A stretch of 64,000 nucleotides of DNA from Mesostigma viride (Eukaryota > Streptophyta > Mesostigmatophyceae > Mesostigmatales > Mesostigmataceae): NCBI GenBank assembly GCA_009746045.1, contig RPFO01000380.1:649388-713387 (forward strand). The letters run 5' to 3'. The position numbers and the translations under genes were made by a program. The notes beneath the pieces are model-generated. The model saw nothing but the letters and a program-made list of their open reading frames with translations, was not told the DNA's origin and did no database searches. Shown here piece after piece: positions 1-10,481 of the stretch. Positions within the stretch are counted from its first letter, which is position 1. Each line of letters starts with the position of its first letter.

Positions 1-2
1 GG

Positions 3-1544
3 CCGGTCAGCAAGATATTTGATATCGAGCTATTCGGCCATCACGATGAAGGTGCAGGGGCGGACGTTGGTGATGACTGCTTTTTGCGCTACCGACTTGC
101 CACGGCAGAGGCGTTAGCTGATGTGCCCGCCAACTGTTGGAGGCCTCTTGGGCCGAACGAGGAGCCATGCGACATGGTTACTGTCTCTTCGAAGCGTGTG
201 AGTGATGGCAAAGAGCTCCGCGGCGTGCTAGTCATGGAGGCGACCAAGGCGCCCAAGGGCAGCCCAGGTGTTGCCGCGTTTGCGGATTGGGATGGCGATC
301 GCGCAATCCGCCGTCATTGCTCTAAACTCAACCGAGTGTTTCCAGACATCATGACGGATGCAAAGCAAGCAGAGCTCAACGAGGAGATCCGCGGCTTCCC
401 CGCTGAGCCGGAGCAAGTGGAAGAAGAAGCGTCGGTGTTTGACCGCATGATCCAAGCTCTGACGGAGTGCAGGGAGCAGCAAAAACACAAGCCCCTCCCT
501 TTTTGCCTCCACAGTGCAGGGGATCAGGCGGTGATGCGGGCTGCCCGTGCTTTGGAAGCGCCGCTGCACCCAATTATCAGCCATGCAGGCAACCGCCGGC
601 ACGAGGTGCAAACTGCCATTCACCGGGCGCGACGCGAGGCTGAGCGCCTGCCGGCCGCATCTGCCACGCCTGCCACGCTTGCCTCCAATCCTCCTACTGG
701 AGTTGCCTCCAATTCTCCTGCGGATGCCACCGGTGGTGCACGGACCATTGCGACTGCGGATCATATTTTTTCCGTAAATCCCGGCATTATCTCCCGCGGA
801 GACTTTCTCATCATCAAGAGACCTGCGGTGACGTGCGGGGAAGGCATGCCCTGGCCAGAGGAGCTCTTGGTGAAGGTCGTGGATGCGTCTACTGTTCGTT
901 CACGCGGGACTCTGACTGTTTCCGTGTTTTACTCACCCTCCTGGGAAGGGCAGTTTAACAAGCTCTCGCTCGCAGGCGGTGGGCCGGGCCTGACGGTGTC
1001 GGCATCGGAAATCATCGTTCAACACTGGACAGTTGGTGCATCAGGGCAGGCTGTCCACACTCCGTCGCTGACAGCAGCACGTAAGCTATCTCGTGCAACC
1101 CTCCAGGCCTTAGATGACCATCCACACGTGCACTTTGCTGGTTTTCAAACACAGCAAGCTGCTGCAGCGACGTCAAAAGCTGCATGTGCGGCACACTTTG
1201 TTGAGCACGGGCTGCACGCGCTGAAAGGGAGAAGGCTGTGCGCCTTGTGGGGTGCTGCCAAGACCCGTTTTCACGGGTGGGTCACAGAAGTACATGAGAA
1301 TGGCGGGGCTTTGAAGATCGAGACGGTTTGGTCCGACGGCAAGGGAGCGACGTACACCACGTTGGAGGAAGTCTTAAAGTTCATCTGCGGGTGCCCTCAT
1401 GCGGCTAATGCCTTTGGCCGCGAAAAGTTTTTTCAGGATGGTGCCGCGGCCGACGCTGAGACGGGGGCGGAAGAGCCCCAACTTTCTTTTGTTTGTGAGA
1501 GTAGCGAGAGTAGCGATGATGATGAGGAGGAAGCATGGGAATGA
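3..1544 (+). CDS. Hypothetical protein, 5'-incomplete, possible Tudor-like C-terminal region
   Basis: The frame is open from the window edge to a TGA at 1542-1544 (514 codons), so the true start is probably outside the window; the first internal ATG in frame is at 174. I do not recognise the family. The middle (about 650-730) is Ala/Thr/Pro-rich and looks like a linker. The part at about 1216-1380 (LCALWG...GWVTEV...ETVWSDG) has the alternating aromatic and hydrophobic pattern of a small beta-barrel such as a Tudor or chromo-like module, which would suggest chromatin or peptide binding; this is inference. The C-terminus (about 1495-1541) is Ser/Asp/Glu-rich, as in nuclear proteins. It lies beside a tandem repeat block and a retroelement, so a transposon-derived gene is possible. 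A 514-codon open frame is unlikely by chance, but expression is unproven. Confidence 0.5.
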   Translation, partial: PVSKIFDIELFGHHDEGAGADVGDDCFLRYRLATAEALADVPANCWRPLGPNEEPCDMVTVSSKRVSDGKELRGVLVMEATKAPKGSPGVAAFADWDGDRAIRRHCSKLNRVFPDIMTDAKQAELNEEIRGFPAEPEQVEEEASVFDRMIQALTECREQQKHKPLPFCLHSAGDQAVMRAARALEAPLHPIISHAGNRRHEVQTAIHRARREAERLPAASATPATLASNPPTGVASNSPADATGGARTIATADHIFSVNPGIISRGDFLIIKRPAVTCGEGMPWPEELLVKVVDASTVRSRGTLTVSVFYSPSWEGQFNKLSLAGGGPGLTVSASEIIVQHWTVGASGQAVHTPSLTAARKLSRATLQALDDHPHVHFAGFQTQQAAAATSKAACAAHFVEHGLHALKGRRLCALWGAAKTRFHGWVTEVHENGGALKIETVWSDGKGATYTTLEEVLKFICGCPHAANAFGREKFFQDGAAADAETGAEEPQLSFVCESSESSDDDEEEAWE

Positions 1545-1782
1545 TGGGGAATGTGTGAAAGCTTCGATAGGAGTAAAGGCGTCTCTTTGTCCTGTCAAGC
1601 ATGCTAGTCTTGTTGCAAGAATGAAGCCCAACATGCCAACTGTCCATGCATGGTCATGTTGCATAATGGTGGGCATAAGATACATGTGTTTGCTAGTGGC
1701 CATGTTTTACACGGAAATGGATTTACGTTCAGTATGTGATTCAATGACATGTGATTATTTTGGTTGATGCATGCAATATACC

Positions 1783-2365
1783 CCATGATAACCAATGCAC
1801 GTGCAAAGATGTGTGTTTATATGCAATTTGAGGTGCAACGGTGCAACGGTGCAACGGTGCAACGGTGCAACGGTGCAACGGTGTCATGAGCATCTAGGTA
1901 ACCCTTGCATGACCCATCCACCTACATAAAACCCATGGATAACAATTGCATGTGCAAAGGTGTGTGTTTATATGCAATTTGAGGTGCAACGGTGCAACGG
2001 TGCAACGGTGCAACGGTGCCACGGTGCCAAGGTGGCACGGTGGCACGATGCCACGATGCAACGGTGTCATGAGCATGTCTAGGTAACCCTTGCATGACCC
2101 ATTACCCTAGATAGATCCCAATGGATAACCATTGTATGTGCAAAGGTGTGTGTTTATATGCAATTTGAGGTGCAACGGTGCAACGGTGCAACGGTGCAAC
2201 GGCGCCACGGTGGCACGGTGTCATGAGCATCTAGGTAACCCTTGCATGACCCATCCACCTACATAAATCCCATGGATAACCATTGCATGTGCAAAGGTGT
2301 GTGCATATATGCAATTTGAGGTGCAACGGTGCAACGGTGCAACGGTGCAACGGTGCAACGGCCGC
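1783..2365. repeat. Higher-order tandem repeat with internal GTGCAACG arrays
   Basis: Four head-to-tail copies of a unit of about 150-180 bp begin near 1783, 1930, 2110 and 2271. Each has a shared leader (GATAACCATTGCATGTGCAA-like, then TGTGTTTATATGCAATTTGAG), then 4-7 copies of the 8-mer GTGCAACG. The first three copies then have a shared TGTCATGAGCA...CTTGCATGACCCAT tail. Copies differ in 8-mer number and in local variants (CCACGGTG), so the 8-mer arrays have expanded and shrunk inside a larger duplicated unit. The block ends abruptly at 2365, next to the truncated end of the retroelement. Confidence 0.9.
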
Positions 2366-2465
2366 CGACAAACTTTTTTTTCCTCAAAGACTTTAGTTGA
2401 CCCTTTAAATGCATGAAAATGCAACTTTCAAAAATGAAGTACAATTTGAAAAATGTAGTACAATT

Positions 2466-3630
2466 CCAGGCGTGCATGGGGCTGATGCCTTGTTGGACAA
2501 GTATGGAGCCATCTTTGAGGACAAGATGCCCCAGTATCCTCCTGAGGGACCCATCACACATGTCATCAAGTTGGTAGAGGGCACCTGCTCGTCCTCCTTT
2601 TGTGCCTATGTACAGGATGGGCCCTGCAGAGATGGCAGAGCTGAAGACCATACTTATTGGCCTGTTGGAGGCTGGTCTGATCCTCCCAGCTAACAGTCCT
2701 TTCAGTTCTGGGTGTTTGCTTGTGCCCAAGCATGATGGGGGGTGGAGGCTGTGCATTGACTTGAGGGGACTGAACAAGGTGACAGTCAAGTCCAGGTACC
2801 CTCTGCCCAGAATTGATGAGCTGCTGGAGAGGACTGCAGGAGCCGCCTTCTTCACCAAGTTTGACCTCAGGCATGCGTTCTGGCAGATCAGGGTGGCTAC
2901 TGAAGACATCCCCAAGACGGCCTTTTCTACTCCATGGGGACAGTTCCAGTGGACATGCAGTAATGCCCATGGGTGCCTCTAACAGCCCTGCCACTATGCA
3001 GATGTTTGTCAATGCCATCTTTGGGCCTTTGGCCACCTGACTGGAAATGCCCTGCCCCAGATCTCACCTGATCTTCGCAACCCCAGGTTCAAAGACATTG
3101 CCCACTTGTGTGACACTACCAGGGTGGTCTTCAGGACTTGTGTGGTCGTCTACCTGGACGACATTCTGGTACACTCTCGTACCTTCAAGGAGCATCTGGA
3201 GAACGTGGAGGAGGTCCTCAAGGTGATCCATCAGTATCATCTGTCGGTGAAGAGGTCCAAGGTGGAGTGGGGCCAGGAGGTGAAGTTTCTGGGCTACCAG
3301 CTGAGCGCTGCAGGTATGACTCCTGAGGCCAGCAAGGTCTCTGCTGTTTTGGAGTGGCCTGTGTTGAAGTCAGCTCAGGATGTCAGATCCTTTCTGGGCC
3401 TGGTGGGCTGGTACCGACGGTTCATCCCTGACATGGCGGCCATCTCTGGTCCCCTGTTAGCCCTGCTCAAGAAGGATGTTCCCTTTGAGTGGACTGCAGC
3501 ATGCCAGCAAGCTTTTGATGTGTTAAAGCAGAAGCTTACCACTGCTCCCTTGCTGGTGGGCCCCAACCCAGACTTGCCATACCAGGTTAGGTCTGATGCC
3601 TCACAGGGTGCTATTGGTGCAGTACTATAA
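2466..3630 (+). pseudogene. Ty3/gypsy reverse transcriptase, frameshifted
   Basis: The finger and palm motifs of gypsy RT can be read, but in several frames. About 2466-2600 encodes the lead-in segment (IFEDKMPQYPP). 2602-2982 encodes YRMGPAEMAELK, SPFSSGCLLVPKHDGG, WRLCIDLRGLNKVT, YPLPRIDELL, KFDLRHAFWQIR and IPKTAFSTPWGQF. A frame change near 2955 leads to GASNSPATMQMF, ending at a stop at 3040. 3106-3630 resumes with the catalytic box VVYLDDILVHS (YLDD, about 3150-3180), the connection region FLGLVGWYRRFIPDMA and the start of RNase H. The breaks at about 2610, 2955 and 3040-3105 make it non-functional. RT identity is certain from motif order. Confidence 0.95.
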
Positions 3631-4050
3631 TGCAAGCTATCATGGCAAGGGCCCTCAGCCAGTGGAATACATGTCCAGGAGTATGACGTCTGCAGAACGT
3701 AACTACCCTGTTCATGAGCAGGAGCTGCTGGGATTGGTGGTGGCCTGTCACAAGTGGGAACACCTACTGAAGGGGGCTCAGTTTTCTGTGGCCAGCAGCG
3801 CCAGGGATGGACAGGGCAACGAGTCTATTACCCTGATGACTGACCACAGACCATTGGTACATGTGTTGGAACAGACCCGGATGAGTAAGAGGATGGCTGG
3901 ATGGATGGAGTTCCTGGGAGGGTTTGGACCTTTCTCTGTGAGGTACATTCCTGGTACGCAGAATGTGGTGCCCGACGCCCTGTCCAGAAGGAGGGATTTG
4001 ATGGGAGGTTTTCATGAGGACTTGGACATCTGTGCTGCCCTGATTTCTGT
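3596..4050 (+). pseudogene. Retroelement RNase H domain
   Basis: It follows RT after a frame change near 3630. The first acidic position lies in the upstream frame (RSDASQGAIGAVL, about 3590-3627). The next blocks here are YMSRSMTSAERNYPVHEQELLGLV, with the catalytic-type Glu, and LMTDHRPLVHVL, with the next Asp. The closing FSVRYIPGTQNVVPDALSRR is the usual end of gypsy RNase H. The domain would degrade the RNA strand of the RNA/DNA hybrid during reverse transcription. Separation from RT by a frameshift indicates decay. Confidence 0.93.
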
Positions 4051-4112
4051 GGTAGAATGTCTGAAAATTCGTAACGGAAACTTTTTGGTAGTTGGCGTCA
4101 CTTCCTTTGGTT

Positions 4113-4184
4113 CGACTGAAAATTCGCTGAAATTCGCTGAATTCGTACCGACTGAAAATTCGCTGAAATTCGCTGAATTCGTAC
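4113..4184 (+). repeat. 36-bp perfect tandem duplication between RNase H and integrase
   Basis: Positions 4113-4148 and 4149-4184 are identical and contain an inner AAATTCGCTG doublet. The block lies in the linker after RNase H, in a stretch (about 4058-4320) that does not resemble the rest of pol and may be a small insertion. Confidence 0.9.
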
Positions 4185-4673
4185 CGTAGCCTAATTTTTA
4201 GTACCTCGAAGTGACGGGGCACCTAAAAATTTGCCCACAAGTACACTTGGCAGCGCGCTCACTGGGAAAAATTGTACAGCCGCTCCGGCGGGCCACTTGA
4301 ACGAATTGTAATGTGGAGCTGTGACTAGAGCTCAGGCCAACAACCAGAAGGCTTCTCAACTGTTGACACCACCTGTAGGGAATAACGGTGGTCCCGTGAT
4401 GCTCATCGACCAGGGCTCTGTCCCATGCAGAGTTGACAGGCGTCCAGGAGGGTGTCCAGTCACTGTCTGACAGTCTTAGGAGAAGTCCTGATGGTGTGGT
4501 GCCCACTCCCACAGTGCAGCCAGGTGAGGGAGACCCTGCTAGGCGCAGCAGAGGTAGGCCCAGGAAGTGGGTCATGGACCCTGCGTTGGTAGGCCGGTCC
4601 AAGGTGTTGGCCTCTCAGGTGATGGCAAGGCCAAAAGGGCCTATATATAGCTACTACTGTCTCATCCAAGCAG

Positions 4674-6084
4674 TTGGTGGCTATAGCCCTGCATGGGCAG
4701 GAAGAGGAGATGCAGATGCAGCCCCTGGGACCTGACAAGGACCTGGTGTTGCCTAATCCTTTAAATATTTCCCTGTTGGACGTCATCAAGGCCTTCACCA
4801 AAACGGAGGACATGGCTACTGCAGCTATCCAGAGGGGCAACTTTGGCAATAGACCTGTAGAATACTGGGAGGGCGTTCTGTATGTTCACACTCATGATGC
4901 AGAGCACACGGTGACTAGAAAGGTGTATGTGCCTGAGATGGCCATATTCCCACAGTGTTCATTGTTTCCATGACGATGTGACTGCGTGTCATCCTGGTTA
5001 TGCTATAAGCTACTTCATGAGGTGCAGCAGAGGTTTTGGTGGCCTGGCCTTTATCAGGATGTTAAGGCCTATGTGGATTCCTGTGACTCCTGCCAGAGAA
5101 ATAAGGTCAGAAACCAAGCCACGCCCATCTTTCCCATGGCTATGCCCATTCCCCTGCGCCCTTGGATCAGTGTGACTATGGATTTTATCTGTCAGTGGTC
5201 TGCCCATGTCAGATGGTGGCAATGACAGGATCCTTGTGGTCATGGACAGACTTTCCAGGATGTGCCATCTGATTCCTTGCAATGCTCACCTCACCGCTGC
5301 ACAGTGTGTGGACTTGTTTATGAAGGAGATCTACCGTCTGCACGGCATGCCTAGAGTGATCATCACTGATCAGGACCCCATCTGGTTGTCAGGGTTTTGG
5401 AAGTCATTCTTTGACATCCTAGACACTAAGCTGGCCTTCGGTGTGGCATACAGGTGTGCCAGTACTGGGGCGGTGGAGAGGATGAACAGAATTGTCAGGG
5501 AGTGTCAAAAGCACTATTGTACCCACGACAACAAGGACTGGGACAAGAAGCTACCTTTCATAGAGTTCGCAATCAACAACTCTCCTCTGGCTCCTCACCA
5601 GATGTCCCCCTTCGTGATCTGCAATGGCCAGTGTCCCCTGACACCATTCGACTTGGAACTGCCTGACAGAGACGCTGCAGGCCCTTTCCAGCGACGTCTT
5701 GGTTCAGTCCAGCACTTGTTGACTTCCTTCCAGAAGGCACACAGCATTGTGGCTATACCCAGCTGTTGAGGACACACGACAAGTACCTGACTAAAGCCTG
5801 GCAGCAAACGGTGGCCAGTCATTCCTTTGTAGCCCCCGGGGACTTGGTGTAACTTGTTGGAAGCCAACAGAGTGCTGCCTGAAAGGGAGCAATGCAGGAA
5901 ACTGCAACCCCTCTGGCTGGGTCCTTACCCAGTGTTGGCCACCTTTCACTATGGTAACGTGGTCCAGGTCCAGGTGCCTTCCCACTGGAAGATCAGGAAT
6001 AATATTTTTCACCTAGCCCAGCTGAAGCTGTACAGGCGTAACACCTTGCCAGGCAGATTGTCTGCCCCCTTGCTTGCCTTATGA
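4674..6084 (+). pseudogene. Gypsy integrase: zinc-binding, catalytic core and C-terminal parts, frameshifted
   Basis: About 4840-4950 encodes the lead-in EYWEGVLYVHTH...VYVPE. A frame change leads to the H2C2 zinc-binding part: CHPGY near 4990, LLHEVQQRFWWPGLYQDVKAYV and CDSCQRNK near 5080-5105. The DDE-type core reads DRILVVMDRLSRM (first Asp, about 5230-5260), VIITDQDPIWLSGFW (second Asp, about 5360-5400) and GAVERMNRIVRECQ (Glu, about 5468-5505). The frame breaks at 5769. The C-terminal strand-rich module FRNNIFHLAQLKLYRR-type follows at 5854-6045. The enzyme would insert the cDNA into host DNA. At least three frame changes show it is inactive. Confidence 0.93.
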
Positions 6085-6298
6085 GTTGGATTCTGAGGGG
6101 GAGAAGATCTATGAAGTGGAGCGGTTGTTGGCTCACAGGGTAAAAGGGAAAGGTCGGACTAAACAGCTGCAGTTTAAGGTACACTGGAAGGGAGAACTAG
6201 AGGTGACTGCTACGTGGCTGTGGTTGTCTGATCTCACCAACACTGAGTCACTCTGCTGTACTAGACTATTGTCAGCATCATGGGATTACCTTGCCTGA
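6074..6298 (+). pseudogene. Integrase-linked chromodomain
   Basis: IYEVERLLAHRVKGKGRTKQ, then LQFKVHWKGELEVTATW and LSDLTNTESL match the chromodomain pattern (YEVE.IL.HR, KWKG...TWE). This marks the element as a chromovirus; such domains guide integration to methylated-histone chromatin. The aromatic cage position normally at W-K-G is kept (HWKG). It overlaps the preceding integrase frame by a few bases in another frame, so it too is split from its partner. Confidence 0.85.
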
Positions 6299-6399
6299 GT
6301 GGTATGTCATGTGGGCTCTGAGCGGTGTGCTCCCCTTCATAGCTCCCAGTGAGCACTGCTGACTCCCCTTTTGGTGCTGTGTGTCTGTGGTTGCCAGCC

Positions 6400-6640
6400 A
6401 TGGCAGACTCCCATCCTGAGGGGACACCCAGGCCACCTGCCCAACTCCAAGAGGACGTGAGGGCTACGTATGTCTTTCAGCATGACTACGCTGGCCCCAG
6501 AGCCACAGGTACTTCGATCCAGGAAGACGCTGGGTTTGTGGAAGCCCATTTTCTCAACCTGTTCCAGCGTATGGTACATGATCAGCAACGGCACGATCAG
6601 CGTCACGGGGCCCTAACTCGTCGTCTGTCCCAACTCAGTC
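6400..6640 (+). pseudogene. Start of an extra frame downstream of the chromodomain
   Basis: An ATG at 6400 opens a frame reading MADSHPEGTPRPPAQL and onward to FLNLFQRMVHDQQRHDQRHG, Gln/His/Arg-rich and possibly helical. I do not recognise the family. It sits about 100 bp after the chromodomain, where most chromoviruses already have their 3' LTR. Its likely continuation is at 8306-9396, beyond a probable insertion. It could be a rearranged gag or an additional 3' gene. Confidence 0.4.
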
Positions 6641-8305
6641 CTCAAAAGAGGACTGAGTTGACCTCTTTCAACCGCGTGTAGCGACTAGGTGGGGGGTCCA
6701 TCCCAAATGTTTTGATGTGGATCGAGGGTGTATTTGATGTCATTTTGCTGGAAAAAATACTGCGTTAGTGAAAACTTGACCCAAACACCTGGAAATTACT
6801 CGGACATATGACACCCTCGGCGAATTTGCATTTTTCGGGATAAGAGCGAGTGGGGAAAATTTAATCAAATCATGGTGCACGTTAGAAAAATATAGGCATG
6901 TAAACAATATAGTTCTTGAAACGTGGCAAAAAACTGGGCTCAATTTGGCCACTGCCACTGCCTGAAACAATGGAAAAACTCTTAGTCCTCAGAAGAGGAA
7001 TGGGGCTTTTGCTAACTTTGCTAGCATGTAAGTGCGGTCATACTACACACCACCATGGCCACCAACCATCCCAATCACCTCATTTCCCTTCAAGCGTAAC
7101 AGGACAACACACCTGCATCATCATACTGCAGTTGTATCATACCTTATCATGTAGTGAGAGCCTATGCATTCACGTAGGGAATGGGCTTGGATACCTACCA
7201 ACAAAGGGTTATGTTATAAGTGTCAACCACCAATATAATGGGTAGGTTAGCATCTTTCCATTGTTTCTAACAACAATAGAGATGGCTATAACTGTTTTGC
7301 CTTGCCATGATGTGGCCAACATAGTTGCTGGCACATGATGGCAGTGGTTTGTCACCAAGACTTTTCACTCACCCGTATAATAAGCTTGAAAGCACCCTTG
7401 ACGCAGCCCGTGGCCACACAATCATGCAGTATGAACGTAGCAAAAGAATAACTAACATCTATGAAGGTGTATAAACCTGCACAGCTCCTAAAACCCTGCA
7501 CAACTACACTGGGTCAAGGCAAATGCCTGCTAACATCATCTGAAAAGGGGGGTTTAGAGAGGGGCAGGCAACGGTCAAGAAAGAGCATCAAGACTTGAAC
7601 CTGACAACGCCTGGCAAGCTTAAACTTATGTAGGAACATCAAGAAACGAAGAGGCAACGATTATCCGGCTTTACCTGGCATGGCTGGCGTTACCTTGGCC
7701 CAGGCGGTGCCCGCAAAAGTGGCACTTTGCGGCACATAGACCATGACGTGACAGAGTGGTCGAAATCATCAAATCTATACTGTCACTCAATTTATTCTAA
7801 TACAATACATGTTAAAATGTAGAAAGAAACCCATCAGCCATTGAAATTGGGCCGGAAAGCGAGCGCAGTCATCAATTCCGTCGACCTGCCTTATCGCAGT
7901 TTTTTCCAGCAAGAACAGTGCCGACACCGGGTAAATCGCATCCCCGCGAGCTAAAAATTAGGCTTTATCATTTATAGGACATATAAAATCTATTTCCTGA
8001 GTTTGGACAGCTAACTCGTCCGCAAACGTAAACTGCATGCATGGGCGCGAGCCGCCATGGCTAGGTCGTGCATTTCCGGAACTCGCGTTTCACGTGGAAA
8101 AGTACCCTTACCACCTGTACTTTGACCGTACATTTAGCCGCTCATACCAAATCCAAAAAAATCCCAAAAATATGTCCAAGAAAGATCTTTTCACGTAGTA
8201 TTTGAATAAATTTTGAGAGAATTTTTTTGTCAAACATTCTGACCGGGGCGAATTTTGTACAGAACCTCAAAACTCGGTCCTCAGGAGAGGACTGAGAAAA
8301 ACTCA
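6641..8305. mobile_element. Possible 1.66-kb non-autonomous insertion in the retroelement
   Basis: The 12-mer AACTCAGTCCTC occurs at 6629-6640 and again at 8306-8317, as expected for a duplicated target. The ends just inside are related in inverted orientation (GAGGACTGAGTT on the left near 6645; GAGGACCGAGTT on the complement near 8290). The inside is A+T-rich and lacks a recognisable gene. Retroelement-like coding resumes on the right side. The evidence is suggestive only, because hairpins of the same motif complicate both borders. Confidence 0.4.
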
Positions 8306-9396
8306 GTCCTCTCCAGAGGTAGTGGGACAGACGACGAGCTAATGACCAGGTTGAATCATGTGGAGGGTCTGGTTACTCAGATGGCAGAACACTTGAGGGC
8401 TGGGCACCTTCCACCTGTGGGTTCTGCTGTGCCTGCAGCCTCTGAGGCTCAGGTAGCTCAGGAGGCTATCCCCACCCCGGCGGTGGCCTCAGTTCCCTCC
8501 TCTACGGAGGCTCCTCCACCCCCTAAGGTGGTGGTACACTTGCCCAGGTCTGTTGTCCCAACAAAACAGGTGGAGCAGTACTTGGACCACCGTAAATGTG
8601 TTCCTGAACAGTGCGAGTGGTGTAAATCACTTGTACACAGCCATGCAGGCCCTGGACCAGACAGTGGTGGAGGAGGGCGAACTAGTACCTGAGGGTATGG
8701 TAGAGTTGGCCCTGGACTGTTTGCCCCCCAGTCTTTGTGAGATTGGTTCACCCATGGTGGCTTACATTATGCACACCGTCTTTGCAGTGTACCCGTGGCC
8801 TTCGTTTGACATGAGGCCTGTGGAGGGCCAGGACTTGATGGCGGCCCTGCCCAGTGATCTGAGACTCGCTTTTGCAGAGCTCAAGCCAGTTGGTTATTCC
8901 CAGACCTACTCTGAGCTGATCGAGCAAGCTGTCAAGCAGGGAGAGTTTGACATGACTCCGTCGTCCAGCTGCTCTGTGATGTCATGTTTTCCACACAAGG
9001 ACAGCACGGTATTCGTGGGGCTGCAGTTACCAAAGTTCCCTAACGAGCTGAGGGCCAGGCTCACGCCCTTGAGGGTGCTGGTACCCATCTTGGGGGCCAG
9101 GTGGGGGCCTATCAAGGCCTTTCTACAGCTGTGGTGGTCCTACATGCAGCAGCTGGCTGTGTCGCCATAAGACTGCTAGTGGCTGGGTCTTCGACCCCCT
9201 TCGACAGGCTGTGGTTACTCTGTCCTACCCTGCCCAGTGCAGTAGGTTTTCAGCTGAGTTGGGCAAGGCTGCTGAGACCTGCCTGGCTATTCAGGTCAGC
9301 AGGAACTGGCCAGATCTGGTGTCCATGGTGGAGCATTTCCCAGTGTTCGGAACGAGGGGGAAGGATACGAAGAAGGGGGATTGGTTCACTATGTGA
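8306..9396 (+). pseudogene. Continuation of the extra retroelement frame (gag-like or unknown)
   Basis: Three consecutive frames carry retroelement-style coding. About 8318-8690 reads ELMTRLNHVEGLVTQMAEHL, then a Pro/Ala-rich linker, then CVPEQCEWCKSLVHSH. About 8640-9170 reads VEEGELVPEGMVELAL through LPKFPNELRARLTPLRV. About 9211-9396 reads LSYPAQCSRFSAELGKAAET through VEHFPVFGTRGKD and ends at a TGA at 9394-9396. Cys/His spacing (CEWCKSLVHSH) is faintly knuckle-like but not a canonical CX2CX4HX4C. Function is not recognised. Frame changes make it a pseudogene. Confidence 0.45.
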
Positions 9397-9764
9397 AGGG
9401 TTTCCAAGATGGTTGGAGATTGGGCTGTGGAGTGAGGTGGGGAACCAGAATGGAGGAGGCCAGTTCTGATGTCCAGTCCAGATTTCCAGCAACGACAGTT
9501 CTGGGTTAATGGTAGTCTTGCAGTTGTATTATCCAGGCATGGTTGCCTGTGTGTTAGTCCCTTGATGACATTTCATCTGTGGGTGAATTTGTCTTATTCA
9601 GGGTTGATCATGATCAGATGATAATGAGATAGGAGGCCCTTTGGGGATGTAAAAACCCACTTGCTTGTCCCAAGAGGTGGTGGACTTCCTGTTTATTGTT
9701 GTGTTGTTCTTGTGGAGGTTGTTGTTTATTCTCCTTGGTTTCTAGGAACTGGGAGTTCCTGTCT

Positions 9765-9775
9765 TGAGGGGGGGA
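9765..9775 (+). other. Polypurine tract before the LTR
   Basis: TGAGGGGGGGA lies immediately upstream of the TGTAAC terminus at 9778. This is the position and composition of the primer for plus-strand synthesis in LTR retroelements. Confidence 0.7.
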
Positions 9776-9777
9776 TA

Positions 9778-10481
9778 TGTAACAACCAAATGTTACATCC
9801 AAAGTTTTCCTACTGTTGATCTTATTATGATCGGTTCTTGAGGACAATTATTTGAGAAGTTAGGAGGCTCGACGTCTATTGGATATTGGGCCTGCTGAGA
9901 TCTGTCGAATTTATTGTTCTACCCTCATTGGTCGTGGCCTGATCCACGTAGGGTACTTTGCATGGTTTTGTTCAGTCAGTCATAGATTCTCCTTAATACC
10001 GTTGTACCTGGTGGATCTGGTTTCAGGTCATGGAGATTCAGTATGTGCTGGCCTTGTGTTGTGTTGAGGATTCGGAGGATAAGATCTTATCTTGAGTGAT
10101 CCTCACTTTTGATTGGTCCTTCCGGGTTAGGGTTGAGCCGACTCTGCGAACACGATGACTTTTATCCTGTTGGTAGTGGTCGTGCATGTGTGCGTACGTG
10201 AGAGCTAAAGCTATGGTGTAATTCAAGGGTTTCCTTGTTTCATCAATCAAACAACCCTTGCTAAAAGTCAACTATAACTTCAACAGATAGTCGACTTGGA
10301 TATAACTTGTCTGTTGTGTCTAACAAGGGTGGGGACTCATTCCCTTAACTGTTGAAGATCCATCTTCATTGCTTCTCTGGACGTGAAGTTATCTGTCGCG
10401 ACTCCAACCCAGGTATAAAGATCTTTTCACACCAATGTTGATACTGAGGCTGTTGCAAACACAACATTTTTAGTCGTTACA
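9778..10481 (+). repeat. Solo-retained 3' LTR, 704 bp
   Basis: The segment starts TGTAACAACC and ends GTCGTTACA, so it has perfect 6-bp inverted termini (TGTAAC/GTTACA) of the TG...CA class. A purine tract precedes it. GGTATAAAGA at about 10411-10420 is a TATA-like element. No second copy of the terminus occurs upstream in the window, so the 5' LTR is missing or outside. Exact ends rest on the terminal inverted repeat and the tract, not on comparison with a second LTR. Confidence 0.7.

Larger units (their letters stand above)
2466..10481 (+). mobile_element. Degenerate Ty3/gypsy chromovirus, 5'-truncated, with one 3' LTR
   Basis: Reverse transcriptase, RNase H, zinc-binding integrase and chromodomain occur in the order typical of a chromovirus. 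An extra frame follows, then a purine-rich tract and an LTR-like segment with TGTAAC...GTTACA ends. Gag and protease upstream of RT and any 5' LTR are absent; sequence before 2466 is unrelated repeat. Coding parts are spread over several frames with stops, so the copy is dead. Treating the pol block and the 9778-10481 LTR as one insertion is an inference from order and strand; two adjacent elements would look similar. Confidence 0.65.

Noticed and set aside
1783-2365. Regularly spaced repeats considered as a CRISPR array
   Set aside because: The sequence between repeats is itself repeated, with no unique spacers, and the genome is eukaryotic.
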